Notes under the pieces: model-generated
What the model was told of the DNA's origin: nothing
Databases searched by the model: none
Seen by the model: the letters and a program-made list of their open reading frames with translations, nothing else
Assembly (NCBI GenBank): GCA_900618795.1
Contig: UYJD01000011.1
Span: 905,060 to 969,059 of the forward strand
DNA length: 64,000 bases
From: Cyanodermella asteris
Lineage: Eukaryota; Ascomycota; Lecanoromycetes; Ostropales; Stictidaceae
Reading direction: 5' to 3'
Part shown: positions 10,303-21,749 of the stretch, piece by piece
How the letters are laid out: each line of letters begins with the position of its first letter
How positions within the stretch are numbered: position 1 is the first letter of the stretch
Made by a program: the position numbers and the translations under genes

Positions 10303-11690
10303 ATGCGTCCCCTCGACCCCGAAAGCTTAGAATTTTGTGAATTTTATGACGAACATATTCCTGAGTACTCGATTCTTTACCATCCCTGGTCCATGGAAGT
10401 CTCATATTACGACTTTCGAGCCGATAAGCGTCGGGGCACTATCGGGTGGCCGAAGATTGGCAAGCTCTGTGTGATCGGCCGTCGAAATGGCTTACCATAT
10501 ATCTGGATCGATACCTGCTGTATCGATAAGACCAGCGGCGCCGAGCTGACAGATGCAATCAACTCGATGTACTTGTGGTATAAACCTGCGAAGATTTGCT
10601 ATGTTTTCTTACCAGAGACGTGCATCCGTGCCTGCACGCAGAACTGCCTCTGCCAGAAGCCCCTACAGCAGGCTTCGTCAGAGACTCAAGCACGGGATGA
10701 ACTTGATGTAGTGGGTTTGAGACAACGTTCTATGAGAAGCAGTTTCGTGATAGCGTTTGATTCACCAGAGGCTGAGCTCTTCAAGAGATGCTCGCTCCAA
10801 CGACGCTTGCCTTCTACAATTCGGCATACAAGCGGATAGGCAGTCGCAGACGGCTCCCCACTCAGCTCCGAGATTAGCGGAATCAGTAGGGACTTGCTCG
10901 CGCGCCTCCAATTCGATCCGATCTCAAAGGTATCGTTCGCTTCGAAAAAGCTGTGGCTTCGAAACGTCAAACAAGTCGGGGCGAAGACATAGCTTGCAGC
11001 CTTCTCGGCTAGCTTGATATCAACATGCCCCTCCTATACGGCGAAGGCCGCGAAAGTGCGTCACCAGATTGCGAAAGGAACATCTCGTACGCAACAGCGA
11101 TAAATCCGTTCGTCTGGGATCGCAATATATCGCAAGGGCGACAACGGGTGTGAGGCCACCCGACCTAAACCTACTTGCTTCCAGCCCTTCCGCCTTCAAG
11201 AACTCGGCCAACATGGTCAAGACCCAGTTCACCTCAGCCAGCGACGTCGTCGGCAACCTCGGTGTCGAGCTCGAGATGCCCACGTCCCGCTTTCTGAGCG
11301 GCGCGCACGCTGGCGTCCCCATGCTCTACGAGCTCAACAGCTACAAGAAACACGCGTCCAACGCCTCCATTTGGCGATTCACATGAAGGTCGTGATTAAG
11401 CCGCGCCCCAGATGCGTCTGGCTTGGAAGCATCGAGACCAGCGATCGCTCGCCTCTCTACGTGCAGGAGGATGGAAGTTTTGTGGGCATCTTTAGTGAGA
11501 CTCCGACGACACCCTTTTCTTCCCAAGTTCGTTTCAGGTTTGGCATGCGGGAGAGGTTGGTGTCGAGGCTATCGTTGAGGACGAAGACCAATGCTGGGGC
11601 GGGGAGTTCGTTTTGGGAAAATGGCAAGTTTTGGGGTCATGCTGTCTTGTTTCGTCGCATCGCGTTCAAGCAGCTTTTTCTATGATTTCG
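10303..11690 (+). pseudogene. Broken HET-domain (heterokaryon incompatibility) gene
   Basis: HET proteins trigger vegetative incompatibility and cell death in ascomycetes. The first 85 codons carry family signatures: an N-terminus of the MRxLxxxxLE..F..IPEYxIL type, GWPKIGKLC, the hallmark YIWIDTCCIDK and AELTDAINSMYLWY. Further downstream, in other frames, are NSAYKRIGSRR, KRQTSRGEDIA, LLYGEG (about 11030-11050) and the C-terminal type LLASSPSAFKNSA (about 11170-11210). A tail open to about 11685 probably belongs to it. The motif order is complete, but several breaks separate the parts, so this is a fossil of a full-length HET gene. It lies within the same island as the NLR genes. Confidence 0.75.
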
Positions 11691-13712
11691 CTGTTTTAAA
11701 ACGACTAACAACTGAAGCTGAGCCTTATCTCGAGCCTGTGATAGAAAGGAGGTGGTGCGCCCAAGTCGTTCTGACTCTTTCCGGGCACCATCATGAATCA
11801 GGTCACGAGTCAGGGTCATCTCTATCGGCGTACAGTCTGGAATCGCTCTGGTCAAAAACTCCTTGTAGACGAATCCAGAATGCATCGCACATATCAGCAA
11901 AGTTGAAAGACAAATAATTGACAAGATGTGTTTCGAGGCTACAAGCAAGCCACCCATTGCACTTACAGATGGATCGATGAACAAGGCGAGTTGGATGAAT
12001 TGTATAGAATCTCCGTATTTTCGGTCGACGTCGCTGGTGACTGTTGCTTTTTCGCTGACGGCAAAGCAGCCACATGCCCCTACTTGCAACCAAGGTGTGG
12101 TGCGTAGTTAGCGCCAAGCCTTTCACACCCAAGAACGTGTTCTTGCGGCTTTACTTGCGACGCTATCAACATAGATAGATCAACAAAAGGCAGCCATGGT
12201 AGAAAAGCTCGTATTGCCGGCGCCGTTGAGCCGGTCAGAGGCATCAAGTCTAAGCGCATCACCGTGTCTTGGCGTCCTCCAATTCGTGCATCCGCTGCCC
12301 GAAAGCTTCTTCCGTCTATTATAAGCAAGACGACCAGCTGGCATCCCTGTCTGCCCTCTCCTGACTATTCCCCTCTACCCGACAACTCATCCGGCCCATG
12401 CTCTGGTTTCCTGGTCGATGGATCTGCCGTGCAACGAGCCACGGCCCAGCCCAAACAGCGTCGCCATGACCGTCTTCGTCCTTTCCGATATTTCGCCCTG
12501 TCATCGACGCATTTCGCGCACAACACCTCTCTCCTGACCGCCAGAAGAGGACGATGAAACCTTCATCGGGGGAGATGGCCTCATGATGCGTCAGACCGTC
12601 GGCATTGCTGTTTCGTGCTTGACCTCTCGACTTCGAAGCGCGTGCTCGCCTCACTCGTCGCCGGAGCGAATGGGCTTGACCACGGACTAAAACCTGCCTG
12701 CGGCTCCACAAAATTGACACTAGGCTTTTGCAGTAGCTTGATCTTCTAGAGAAATGTTGTGTGTGATCTGCATCGGGTGGAGTATATTCCCTGTTCTCGC
12801 CTCGCTTACCTCGTGAGAACGTGCATGACTTACAATTTGACGCGGGCTTCTGCTACTGTACAGCTTGCAGCACAACAATAAAGCCTCTGCTTCTCCCTCC
12901 CCATCGTTTCGCACTGTTTGAGGTTCTCACATTACGATCTGCCATGCATAGCGAGTGTATCATCTGATCGCTGCTGTGTCCATAACTTATATCCTCGTTC
13001 CCTGCCTGCGTTACGCCTGAGCTGTCAGGATATTAGCCTCTGCACATACTGATTGACCTCGCTGCTCAGTCTTGTACGACGGAATTGCATTTCCTTATCA
13101 GTGGTAAGCGAATCCCCATTTCCTTTTTCGCCAGACATCGTTCCGCGACCTTCAGCTTGGAGTTCGTGCAACCGCCATGGCCTACCTTTTGAGCTGCGGG
13201 ATCCCGCATCGCGCCGCTTATCAGCCACCCTGCCAGCATCAGGCATCAAAAGAAACGAGGTACCATGTGTCAAACAGCACGAGTCTGCTCGAATCTGCAT
13301 TTGAGTGGCCGGGTGGCCAGGGCCGTTTACTTTCTGCGTTACGGTTCAGGCTCTGCATGCATGTCTCAATGGCTGCACTCACATGAGCGTGAAGCTTTTC
13401 CGCTATTTCTGCGGCACATCAAAACAGTACTTCAACAAACACCTTCCCCACGAGCTGCCACGTTGCGAGCAAACCCGTCCCGTGCTTGTGCTCGTGTTTG
13501 TGTTTGAGCGTCCTTGCGCATCTGCAGCCTGTATCTTCTGCCTGCCGGTGAGCCTGCTGTGACTGCCGAACTCGTGGTGCCGAAGCTTGGACTACTGCAC
13601 GAGCCTTTCAAGATCGAGCTCTGCTAATATCCTGGTTCTAGTTTGACGCGCAATTTTCTTTCTGGTAATTGTCGTCTCGGACAGAATCAACCCCCATTTG
13701 GGCGACGAAACC
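11691..13712. other. Intergenic, no gene seen
   Basis: About 2 kb without a recognisable gene on either strand. The short open frames overlap one another and show no motif. The last few hundred bases are the presumed promoter and leader of the glyoxal oxidase gene. Confidence 0.5.
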
Positions 13713-16384
13713 ATGAAGGTGGCACTATTCCTGAGTCTGCTCGGCTCCGCCAGTGCGAACATCATCTTCAACCATGTTCAGCTTTCATGCGACGCCAACA
13801 ACACTGGGGTCAACAATGTGAATGGGATTACGGGCTGTCTACGAGGGCAGGTCTGTATGCGTGATGGTAGTTGCTCTGCTCCGCAACGTCTGGTCCGTGA
13901 TCTGGGAGCGAACGGGTTAGAACGCCGAGGTCAGTGATGACATGAACTCCTGCTGACACTGCATGCTCACAAATATGTTCGACTGAGGAAACAAAAGGCT
14001 GACAGTCTCCTTTTGTAGATACAGCACCGCGTTCAGACGGACGTTGTGGCAAAGATTTCGATGGCGCCACTTGCGATGCCAATGGTCCGTACGGGGGATG
14101 CTGCAGCCAGTACGGATATTGTGGATCTACCACTGGTCACTGCGACCCAAGCGAGGGATGCCAAAATGGATGCACCTCGACTTCATCTTCCGCTCCGGCG
14201 TCTTCGCCTTCTGGCTCCGGTACAGCTACACGTGATGACGGCAGATGCGGCAGTCAGTTCAACGGCGCGACTTGCGATGTGAACGGTCCATATGGAGGTT
14301 GCTGTAGCTCATACGGCTATTGCGGTAACACGACAGCACATTGTGATGCCGCTCAGGGCTGTCAAAGTGGCTGCACCTCTATCCCGGTGACAACTACGAA
14401 CAACGGCGGTGGTGGTATCAATACTGCAACACAGACGCTGACTGGCGAGCCGGTTGTGAGCCCAAAGACTCAATCGGCAGATCCCTCAGCCACTGGTGTT
14501 CCAACTACGGATGGTACTTGCGGTGCTGCGTACGGTGGTACTATTTGTGGCGACTGGACGCAAGGCTCCTGTTGCTCCATGTATGGTGAGTCATTGGCGG
14601 CATCTGATTTACAAATGAGACCTTCTCATACGATGCACATGCTGATCGGTTGATGCAGGATTCTGTGGTAACACAACAGCACACTGCGGATATGGCTGTC
14701 AAAGTGGACCTTGTGATTCTGCGCCTTCTGCACCGGCGCCAGGACCATCTGTGGCTCCAGCCAATGCGAACGGCGGTAGCATAAAAATCGTCGGACGAAG
14801 TGGCGTTCCAGCGATGCACGCTGGTTTAATGCAGAACGGAAAAGTCATCTTCCTGGATAAGGTCAGTACCGATGCTGTCGTCCCAATGACAGCTACTGAC
14901 AATGGATTTGCTAGGTCGAGAACTACACCCAGCTCAATACATCCGATGGTTACTACGCATATTCGTCGGAATATAACCCCTCCACGAACGAAGCTGTGCC
15001 ACTGGCCTACAAAACGAATGCCTTCTGCTCAGGCGGTGCCTTCCTGCCCGATGGCCGATGGCTTTCGCTTGGTGGCAACGCTCCCTTGAGTTTCATCGAT
15101 CCCAACGTCGGTGACGGCTTCGATGCAATCCGATACCTCTCTCGATCTGCCACTGACAACAGCCTCGATGGCAAGGACTGGTCAGAACCTGGGAACAAGT
15201 TAGCATCAGCGAGATGGTACGCCTCCGCCCAGACTATGCCAGACGGTACCATCTTCGTCGCATCCGGTTCTCTCAACGGCCTCGACCCTACCGTGCCAGC
15301 AAACAACAACCCAACTTGGGAGCTCCTCAACAACCAAGGCATCAGCAATGGCGCTAACGTTGATATGGCAATTTTAGTCAAGAACCAGCCGTACTACATG
15401 TACCCCTTCCTGCACCTGATGAAAGATGGCAACCTTTTCGTTTTCGTCTCCAAGTCCTCCGAGTCCTTCAACGTCGGCACCAATACCACCGAGAAGGTTT
15501 ACCCTGACCTTCCCGGCGACTATCGTACGTACCCAAACACTGGCGGCTCAGTTCTCCTCCCCCTGAGCAGCGAGTCAGACTGGAACCCGGACATCATTAT
15601 CTGCGGCGGTGGCGCGTACCAAGACATAACCTCTCCCACCGACCCCTCTTGCGGTCGTATCCAGCCGCTTTCCGACAACCCGACATGGGAGATGGACTCG
15701 ATGCCCGAAGGCCGTGGCATGGTCGAAGGTACCCTGCTCGCTGACGGAACCATCATCTGGGTAAACGGCTGCAACCAAGGCGCGCAGGGCTTCGGACTCG
15801 CACGCGACCCAACCCTCGAGGTCTTGATCTACGACCCGGCTCAAGCCCACGGCGCCCGCTGGAGTACCGGCCCAAGCAGCCAGATCGCTCGCCTCTACCA
15901 CTCCGTCGCTCTCCTTCTCCTCGACGGCACACTTATGATCGCCGGATCGAACCCCGTTGAACAGCCCGTGCTCACGCCAGTCCCGAATCAGACACCTTCA
16001 GAAGATTACGTGACCGAGTTCCGTGTCGAGAACTATGTTCCGCCGTATCTGTCCGGCGACAACGCAAACAAGCGCCCGACAGACGTCAAGCTGGGAAGCA
16101 CAAGCTTGAAGGTCGGCGGCACGTTCACTGTGAGCTTCACGGCACCGGCTGGAAACAAGGCTGTCAAGGTCGCGCTGTATCATGGTGGATTCGTCACGCA
16201 CAGCGTGCACATGAACCATCGTATGATGTTTTTGGATACGACTGGATTCAACGCTGGCTCAACGAGTCAGACGTTGACGGTCTCGATGCCGCCGAATAAT
16301 AACATTGCGCCGCCGGGTCCGTATGTCGTGTACGTGACCGTGGATGGTGTTCCGGCTATCGGCCAGTTCGTGTCGGTTGCATAG
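13713..16384 (+). CDS. Secreted glyoxal-oxidase-type copper radical oxidase (AA5) with three CBM18 chitin-binding modules
   Basis: Four exons (13713-13929, 14019-14585, 14659-14861, 14915-16384) give 818 aa. A signal peptide (residues 1 to about 15, MKVALFLSLLGSASA) starts at the 13713 ATG. Three Cys-rich CBM18 modules follow at about residues 79-118, 144-190 and 238-280, each with the GGCCSxYGYCG-like core and separated by Ser/Thr/Ala linkers. An intron splits the third. The rest is the kelch-fold oxidase plus the C-terminal DUF1929 domain. Copper and radical residues are visible: Cys in NAFCSGG (about 366), Tyr in ARWYASAQ (about 430), Tyr-His in LYHSVA (about 656-657) and His in THSVHMNH (about 757). 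The family oxidises simple aldehydes such as glyoxal to acids and makes H2O2 outside the cell. The chitin-binding part suggests tethering to fungal wall or other chitin. Confidence 0.93.
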
Positions 16385-18112
16385 CAGGTTGCGTGCTGGA
16401 ACCAGAGAAGCAGAGGATGAAACCTGAGTAGGTATTTCGGTGTCTACATTAATGATGCGTATAGAATACATATTAGCTCAGCCTGACTGCATACAAGAAC
16501 GCGTTTCCTCGAGTGTACCTCGCCTTCATGTTCACCCGTAATGGGGTATGGAGGCTCATTTCTCGCCCGGGACAGGCTCTTAATGATGAGATCGATGTCC
16601 AGCCCAACAAAAAGCGAAGAGCTCTGTCTTACGGGGCAGCACAGGCCACTAAATGTTGAAATATAGTTTTGACGATCGGAAGCACGAGAAGTTCCCTATA
16701 GCTGCGAGGCCAAGATGTTTGGGGCCTCCTTGGGCTGCACGTGATCCACGCCTTGGCACTAGCTCACGGTCACGGTTTGCAGCTCACTTTGACTCTTGAG
16801 CTCGAGCATACACATAATACGATGATTTTCCAACATACCCCCTTCCTGTCGTATGACTTGCCAGTTGAATCTGCCTGTTCGTTCGAGAGCCCCAAGTGGA
16901 GCACACATTGTCCGAAGTCCCGAATCAGATGATGTTTGAATCTGCGGCCTCAGCCAAGCACGCTTTGCTTGTGCTGAGGTTTGGGCAAACAGCTCGTCAT
17001 TACCACTGCCAGGGTCCGAGACGTGGAGAGCGGGTCCAAATCGGTGAGAGTGACAAAGAGTGCAGAAGTATATTCGGGAGCGTGGTTTCGTCACTCATGG
17101 TTTATGGAGGCAAGTAACACTTTTTGCCTCCGTCGCCGACCAGAACGCGACGGGATTCCATGCTTGTTCCCGTCGAAGATGATCTTCGGCCAGGTATCAA
17201 CAGCGACGACTTCCTTGCGAACATCTGATCTACAGTCTGAGTGCGTGATTTCATCAACAAGGACAGGGTTGTCATACCGATTGCACAAGAGGGCGTCTAC
17301 CAAATCGAGTGGCTGCAAAGCTATATACATGAGTTACAAGGCCTTCTCGCTCGTGTTAGGAGATGTACCATGCATTGCCTGTCTACTGTCTTTAATGTTC
17401 GTCGGAGATCTGCTATATTTGTGACCGCTATGGAAGCTCTTTCTCTGGGTGGCTTTTCCCAGTCCATGGTCTGGGTTGTCTGAACAACAAACCATTGTTG
17501 TCTTTGACGCTATTCACCATCAGCTTTGAAACCCATCTTTGACATTATCTTTTCTTCACCGTCTCAAGACGCTATGGAAGTGGTCAGGCTGACGTGATCT
17601 CATACGGAGTCGGCCGTTCACGTTTTGGTCACTCCTGCCCAAGATCATATCTTGAAAGCGTCACAGACCAGAACCGTTTTGCGCTCACGTCAAATGGAGC
17701 ACTAGCTTACTGTTCATCCTGAATTTGAATTTTGTTTTCGTCAAGCTCAGATCGCAATTACAATTCATTGATCTTGCTTTGGAGAGAGTCAACATCAGTG
17801 TGTGACGCAGGCCTCCTGCTAGCGAACTCCCACGTTACTGCAAGAGCGCTACACCAAGCACTATATCACTGTATTCACCAACCGCCAACCTGTCAAGACC
17901 AATTCACGTACCAAGTCCTTGCAATATTTGCCTATAAGGATGCGGCCAAAGCATGTTGTACTCTTCCCTCACTCCAGAATCTCACCACTGCCTTCCTCCC
18001 CTCCTGCGATCACCGCTACAATTACGAAGCTCGTTCAGTCTACTTGGTCTGTTCCAATAGCATATTCTCTCTCAAATTAGAATATCCCACAGTTCGCCAA
18101 AAAGAAACGACG
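16385..18112. other. Intergenic, no gene seen
   Basis: About 1.7 kb with no supported gene. Open frames here are short and overlap on both strands. The last 300-400 bp are presumably the promoter and 5' leader of the orphan gene at 18113. A plus-strand frame from 17732 reads into it but has no initiation support. Confidence 0.45.
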
Positions 18113-19085
18113 ATGTCAAATGCAAACAACAACCAGTACATTCAGCGCCGTCGTCAGGATGGGTCCCAGGAAGCCTTGAAGACTAAGGGAAAGCGTTTGC
18201 TCAATGAATATCTTCCCCAGATGAGAAACATGCAACCGGTCGCTGATAGCGTCATTCGTGGCTGGGCCTCCGCCCTCCAGACCAGGTTCCAAGATGTCGC
18301 CCCTCACAACCCAGCGGACCTCGTTGGTCTCACAGTGAATCAAGTGGTTTGTTACACATACATTGGTCGGTAAGTTTCGTAAACTCGTCTCAAAGTTGCC
18401 CGAAATAGTAACTAATCGTCTTTCCAGATTCGACGAGGCACTCAGCCATTGGTTTATAGCAACGACCCCGGATTGGCAAAACCTCCAGTGGAACGGCGGT
18501 CACTTCTTCGTCGGAACTATGCGATGGAGCGAAGTAAGTTTTTCCCCTTCCAGTCTGTTTAATGATGTTTGCTAACTTGAGTCAAATAGATCGTGGCTGG
18601 CCACTACTGTCGCCTTGCTGGTGGACAGACAACCAATATGATCGGCCACCTGAAGAATATTTTTATGCGGAACTTGCATTCACCGCAATTCAGTGCGCTC
18701 CTGAACAACCTCGGATACTCGTCAAGGTACATCCATTCCGTATTCGCTTCGATATTGTCTCAAATGCTAACTTATCGTGCTCTTTAGTGACAACACCTGG
18801 TACACATTCACGACCGACCAGAACAGAGCGAAGATGATAGTGGCCTGTGAGGTCTGCTATGGCATTATCTATCTGTTGGGCATGCATTGGGACAAGTTTC
18901 CTACCGGCACTACCATCGTCAAGATTCTCATGAACCCCGGCCTTCAACAACTCCAAATTCAGCTCGGAATAGACACTGACACGAACAGAATCGCGTCCCG
19001 GTACACTCATGAGGGGCTGCTAAAACCCAAATACGCCAAGCTAAACACAGCCACCTACCAGCAGGGTAGTAGCTCGCGCCGCTGA
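18113..19085 (+). CDS. Orphan protein, intron-containing member of a local paralogous pair
   Basis: I do not recognise the family. Four exons (18113-18369, 18428-18533, 18590-18726, 18788-19085) give 265 aa. All three introns have GTAAGT/GTACAT donors and AG acceptors and keep the frame. No signal peptide, membrane segment or Cys cluster is seen, and the composition is that of a soluble, aromatic-rich helical protein. It aligns along its length with the intronless gene at 19932-20624. Shared positions include KGKRLLNEYLPQ against RGRYLLTQKLPQ, a Trp-rich centre (QWNGGHFF..MRWSEIV against IWEGWRFR..MAWSDFV), and VCYGIIYLLGMH against VAKGVIYLIGQH followed by LQIQLGI against MVIELGI. The tandem pair suggests a lineage-specific duplicated family. 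Confidence 0.75.
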
Positions 19086-19931
19086 ACGGGGGCCGGATCA
19101 GTTGACTACAGATGGTGCAAGGCGTGAACAGGATTTCGGTCTGACCAACGTATCCTGTCGTTGCACAAAGTGACCGAGAAGACATGGAACTCTTGGCATA
19201 AGCTTGTGAGACGAGATGGTCTGGTCGAAGTTGCGAGAGAAATGGCTTAGAGACTCTTAGAGCAAGACTGTGCGAGACCAAAAGGCACCCAGTCACTATT
19301 TGCGACAAAAGTATCAAGCATGGTAGAATGAACATGATGCAAGAGACTCTGAATGTGATGATACTCAATAGATGCGCGACCGTAATGAAAAGCCGTTTGT
19401 TCCGCTCAAGATCCTGAATCTGGATAGCCACCGCCCGGAAATCAGACGCTGCAAGCGACATTTGCCCCGATTTCATCAGCGAAGAAGGTTGAATTGTTGT
19501 GTCGGTGATCAACTTTACACCGGGCGATACACGCCATCAGTGTGTCGAGGTTCAAACAATTCCCTTGTTCCAAACGTGAGCTCGCTTCGCCATTCATCTG
19601 GTGTCTGTCAAAGGATTGTATACCCGTTTCTGAGTTGAGATTCTGGCCTTAAATGAAGCACTCCTCACTGTCAGCGTGCTGCCCACAAGATGCTCGAACA
19701 GAACACCATTCACCCAGATCCATTGTCGCGATCATATATATCAATTCGTAGCCATGAACCTTGTAGCTTTCTCTTCAGCCCACCACCTCACCACCACCTT
19801 CTACCTTCAATCGCTATCACTGCTCAAATACACTTGTCAGCTCATTGCTTCATCTGCGTTCCAACAAGCCCAGACTTATCGAACATCTTGGACCCACGAT
19901 CTTCCAACACGAAACGCCCTGATTTTTGAAC
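19086..19931. other. Intergenic between the orphan paralogs
   Basis: About 850 bp between the two paralogs. The minus-strand frame 19512-18928 overlaps exon 4 of the upstream gene and is a shadow. The CT-rich stretch before 19932 looks like a promoter or leader region. Confidence 0.5.
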
Positions 19932-20624
19932 ATGTCGTCAAACATCCAACGCCCTGTCTACACTTTCGCTCAGTACGAGACCCGTGGTCGTTACCTCCTC
20001 ACCCAAAAGCTTCCTCAGCTGAAGACAGATCCCCAGGCCCAAGTCAACGATGCCAAGATCTCTAGCGACGTTTACAAAATCGGCCATGAATTTCAGCGAA
20101 AGGACTGGTCCGGAAACGATGTGAGCGACATTCCCGTTAGTTATTCCAAAAACAAGTACGCGGGGCTCGCAGGTACCCGTCAAGCAGGATGTACTTGGGC
20201 TCTTGCTGTATCCAATGACTGCCCCAAAATCATCTGGGAAGGCTGGCGATTCAGGCGCGATTCGATGGCTTGGAGCGACTTCGTGACCGCCTTCTTCAAG
20301 GTGTGGACTACACACGCGAGCTCGATCCGCAATATAAGGTCCGTACAAACTCGTGACATTGTCAACCAAAGCTGGTTAGCGGTCATCTCGGCTATGCGGC
20401 CCCAGATTGGATATTTAAACCAGTGGTTCGCTTTCACCCCGAATATGCAAGGTTTTGCGGCCCTCGCAGCCACTGATGTGGCGAAAGGCGTGATTTATCT
20501 CATAGGACAACACGCTGCGTGCTTTGATCCTCGCTTCACCGTTGTTCAGATAAAGATCAACGCGTTCTTGAGTCAAATGGTAATCGAGCTCGGAATCCTC
20601 ACCGCGACAGGCTTCCAACAATAA
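19932..20624 (+). CDS. Orphan protein, intronless paralog of the gene at 18113
   Basis: A single exon of 230 aa beginning MSSNIQRPVYTF. No known domain. It aligns end to end with the product of 18113-19085, most clearly in the last 90 residues (WFAFTPNMQGFAALAATD, then KGVIYLIGQH, then LSQMVIELGIL). It lacks the C-terminal Tyr/Lys-rich extension of that protein and all three introns. Loss of all introns in a neighbouring copy could reflect an RNA-mediated duplication followed by divergence, or intron gain in the other copy. The function is unknown. The position next to a secreted oxidase says little because there is no signal peptide. Confidence 0.75.
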   Translation: MSSNIQRPVYTFAQYETRGRYLLTQKLPQLKTDPQAQVNDAKISSDVYKIGHEFQRKDWSGNDVSDIPVSYSKNKYAGLAGTRQAGCTWALAVSNDCPKIIWEGWRFRRDSMAWSDFVTAFFKVWTTHASSIRNIRSVQTRDIVNQSWLAVISAMRPQIGYLNQWFAFTPNMQGFAALAATDVAKGVIYLIGQHAACFDPRFTVVQIKINAFLSQMVIELGILTATGFQQ

Positions 20625-21749
20625 GCGATTGACACAGCGCCAGTCGAGACACAACCCATGGTGCGACTGTGAGCTTTACAGCTCTGAGCATATCCAGAAA
20701 ACAACCTCGAACGACTGACGACCCGATAAGACGCTAGCCCAAAAGGCACTTTCAAAGTCGCGGTTTGCTCCAGTCTTCGCAGGCACACTGCACCAGCTTT
20801 TGATTTGGGACGCGTTGCTAAATAGGCTGACAGATTTTGCTAGGGAGTTTGCATTGATAATAACATAGATAGGTGGGGAACCGGTGCAAGCCTTTTACAC
20901 CCCTCCTGCGCGATGCGCGAAAGAAAAATTGATATTGTGATATCGGCAAGTGTATCATTTGTAACATATATTGACCGCAGGTGAGTTGAGAGTTTTTCTG
21001 CCCCTTTGAGCTGACAACATGCTACTGAACAGCGATCAAGCCGGGGAATTTCCAACCGCTTTGGCGCGAGGGCAAGAACGAAGACAAGACGGCGTAGGAA
21101 CGCGATGAGTACAGGCGATGGACATGTATGAGACAATGGCTATGAGTATTTTCAAGAAAGGTAAAGGCGGAGAACAACGGGCGACAGGCTTCGAGGAGTA
21201 TAGAATGATGCCACGAACCTGGAAGGAGACCAGTGTACTTTGACTGGCATGAAGGTGAGCACTGAGCATAATGAACGAACACAATGACAAGACAAATGTG
21301 GAGAGTGATGAGAGCGCGACTGTACACATAGGTTCACCTGATTCGAAAGATGGATGGCGTTGTTCAAATACTGGATTGTTTCAAGATCGAGAATGAAGAT
21401 TGATAGTCGGTTTCTGTCAGTCAGTTGCTAGTCACGTGACAGGCGTGAAAGTCGGTTGCAGACTTGGCTCAATCCATCAGACACTCTCGCCCATGCTTGG
21501 TCCACCGCCAGCTCAGCGTTCCACACTCGAGACATTATTTCCCTTCCCCTCCTCCCCCCTCGAAGCGTCGTTACGAGATACCAAGCTGCGTGTAGAGCGC
21601 CTTCTTGCCTTCAACCCCCGCCAGCACTGTCGTCTCTTCCGCGCCGCCGTCGAGCCATCCCGCGAATCCCTTGAGACCCCGCGTTCCCCTTTCGCTGGGT
21701 GAGCTCCAGCTGCCGAACTGCTCCCACCGTCTGCTCAGCGCCACCCAAC
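20625..21749. promoter_or_regulatory. Intergenic and presumed promoter of the COT1 kinase
   Basis: No gene seen. The last about 250 bp include pyrimidine-rich blocks (about 21536-21565 and 21680-21740), as is common upstream of transcription starts in filamentous fungi. The start at 21750 lies directly after an ACCCAACATGG-like context. Confidence 0.4.
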
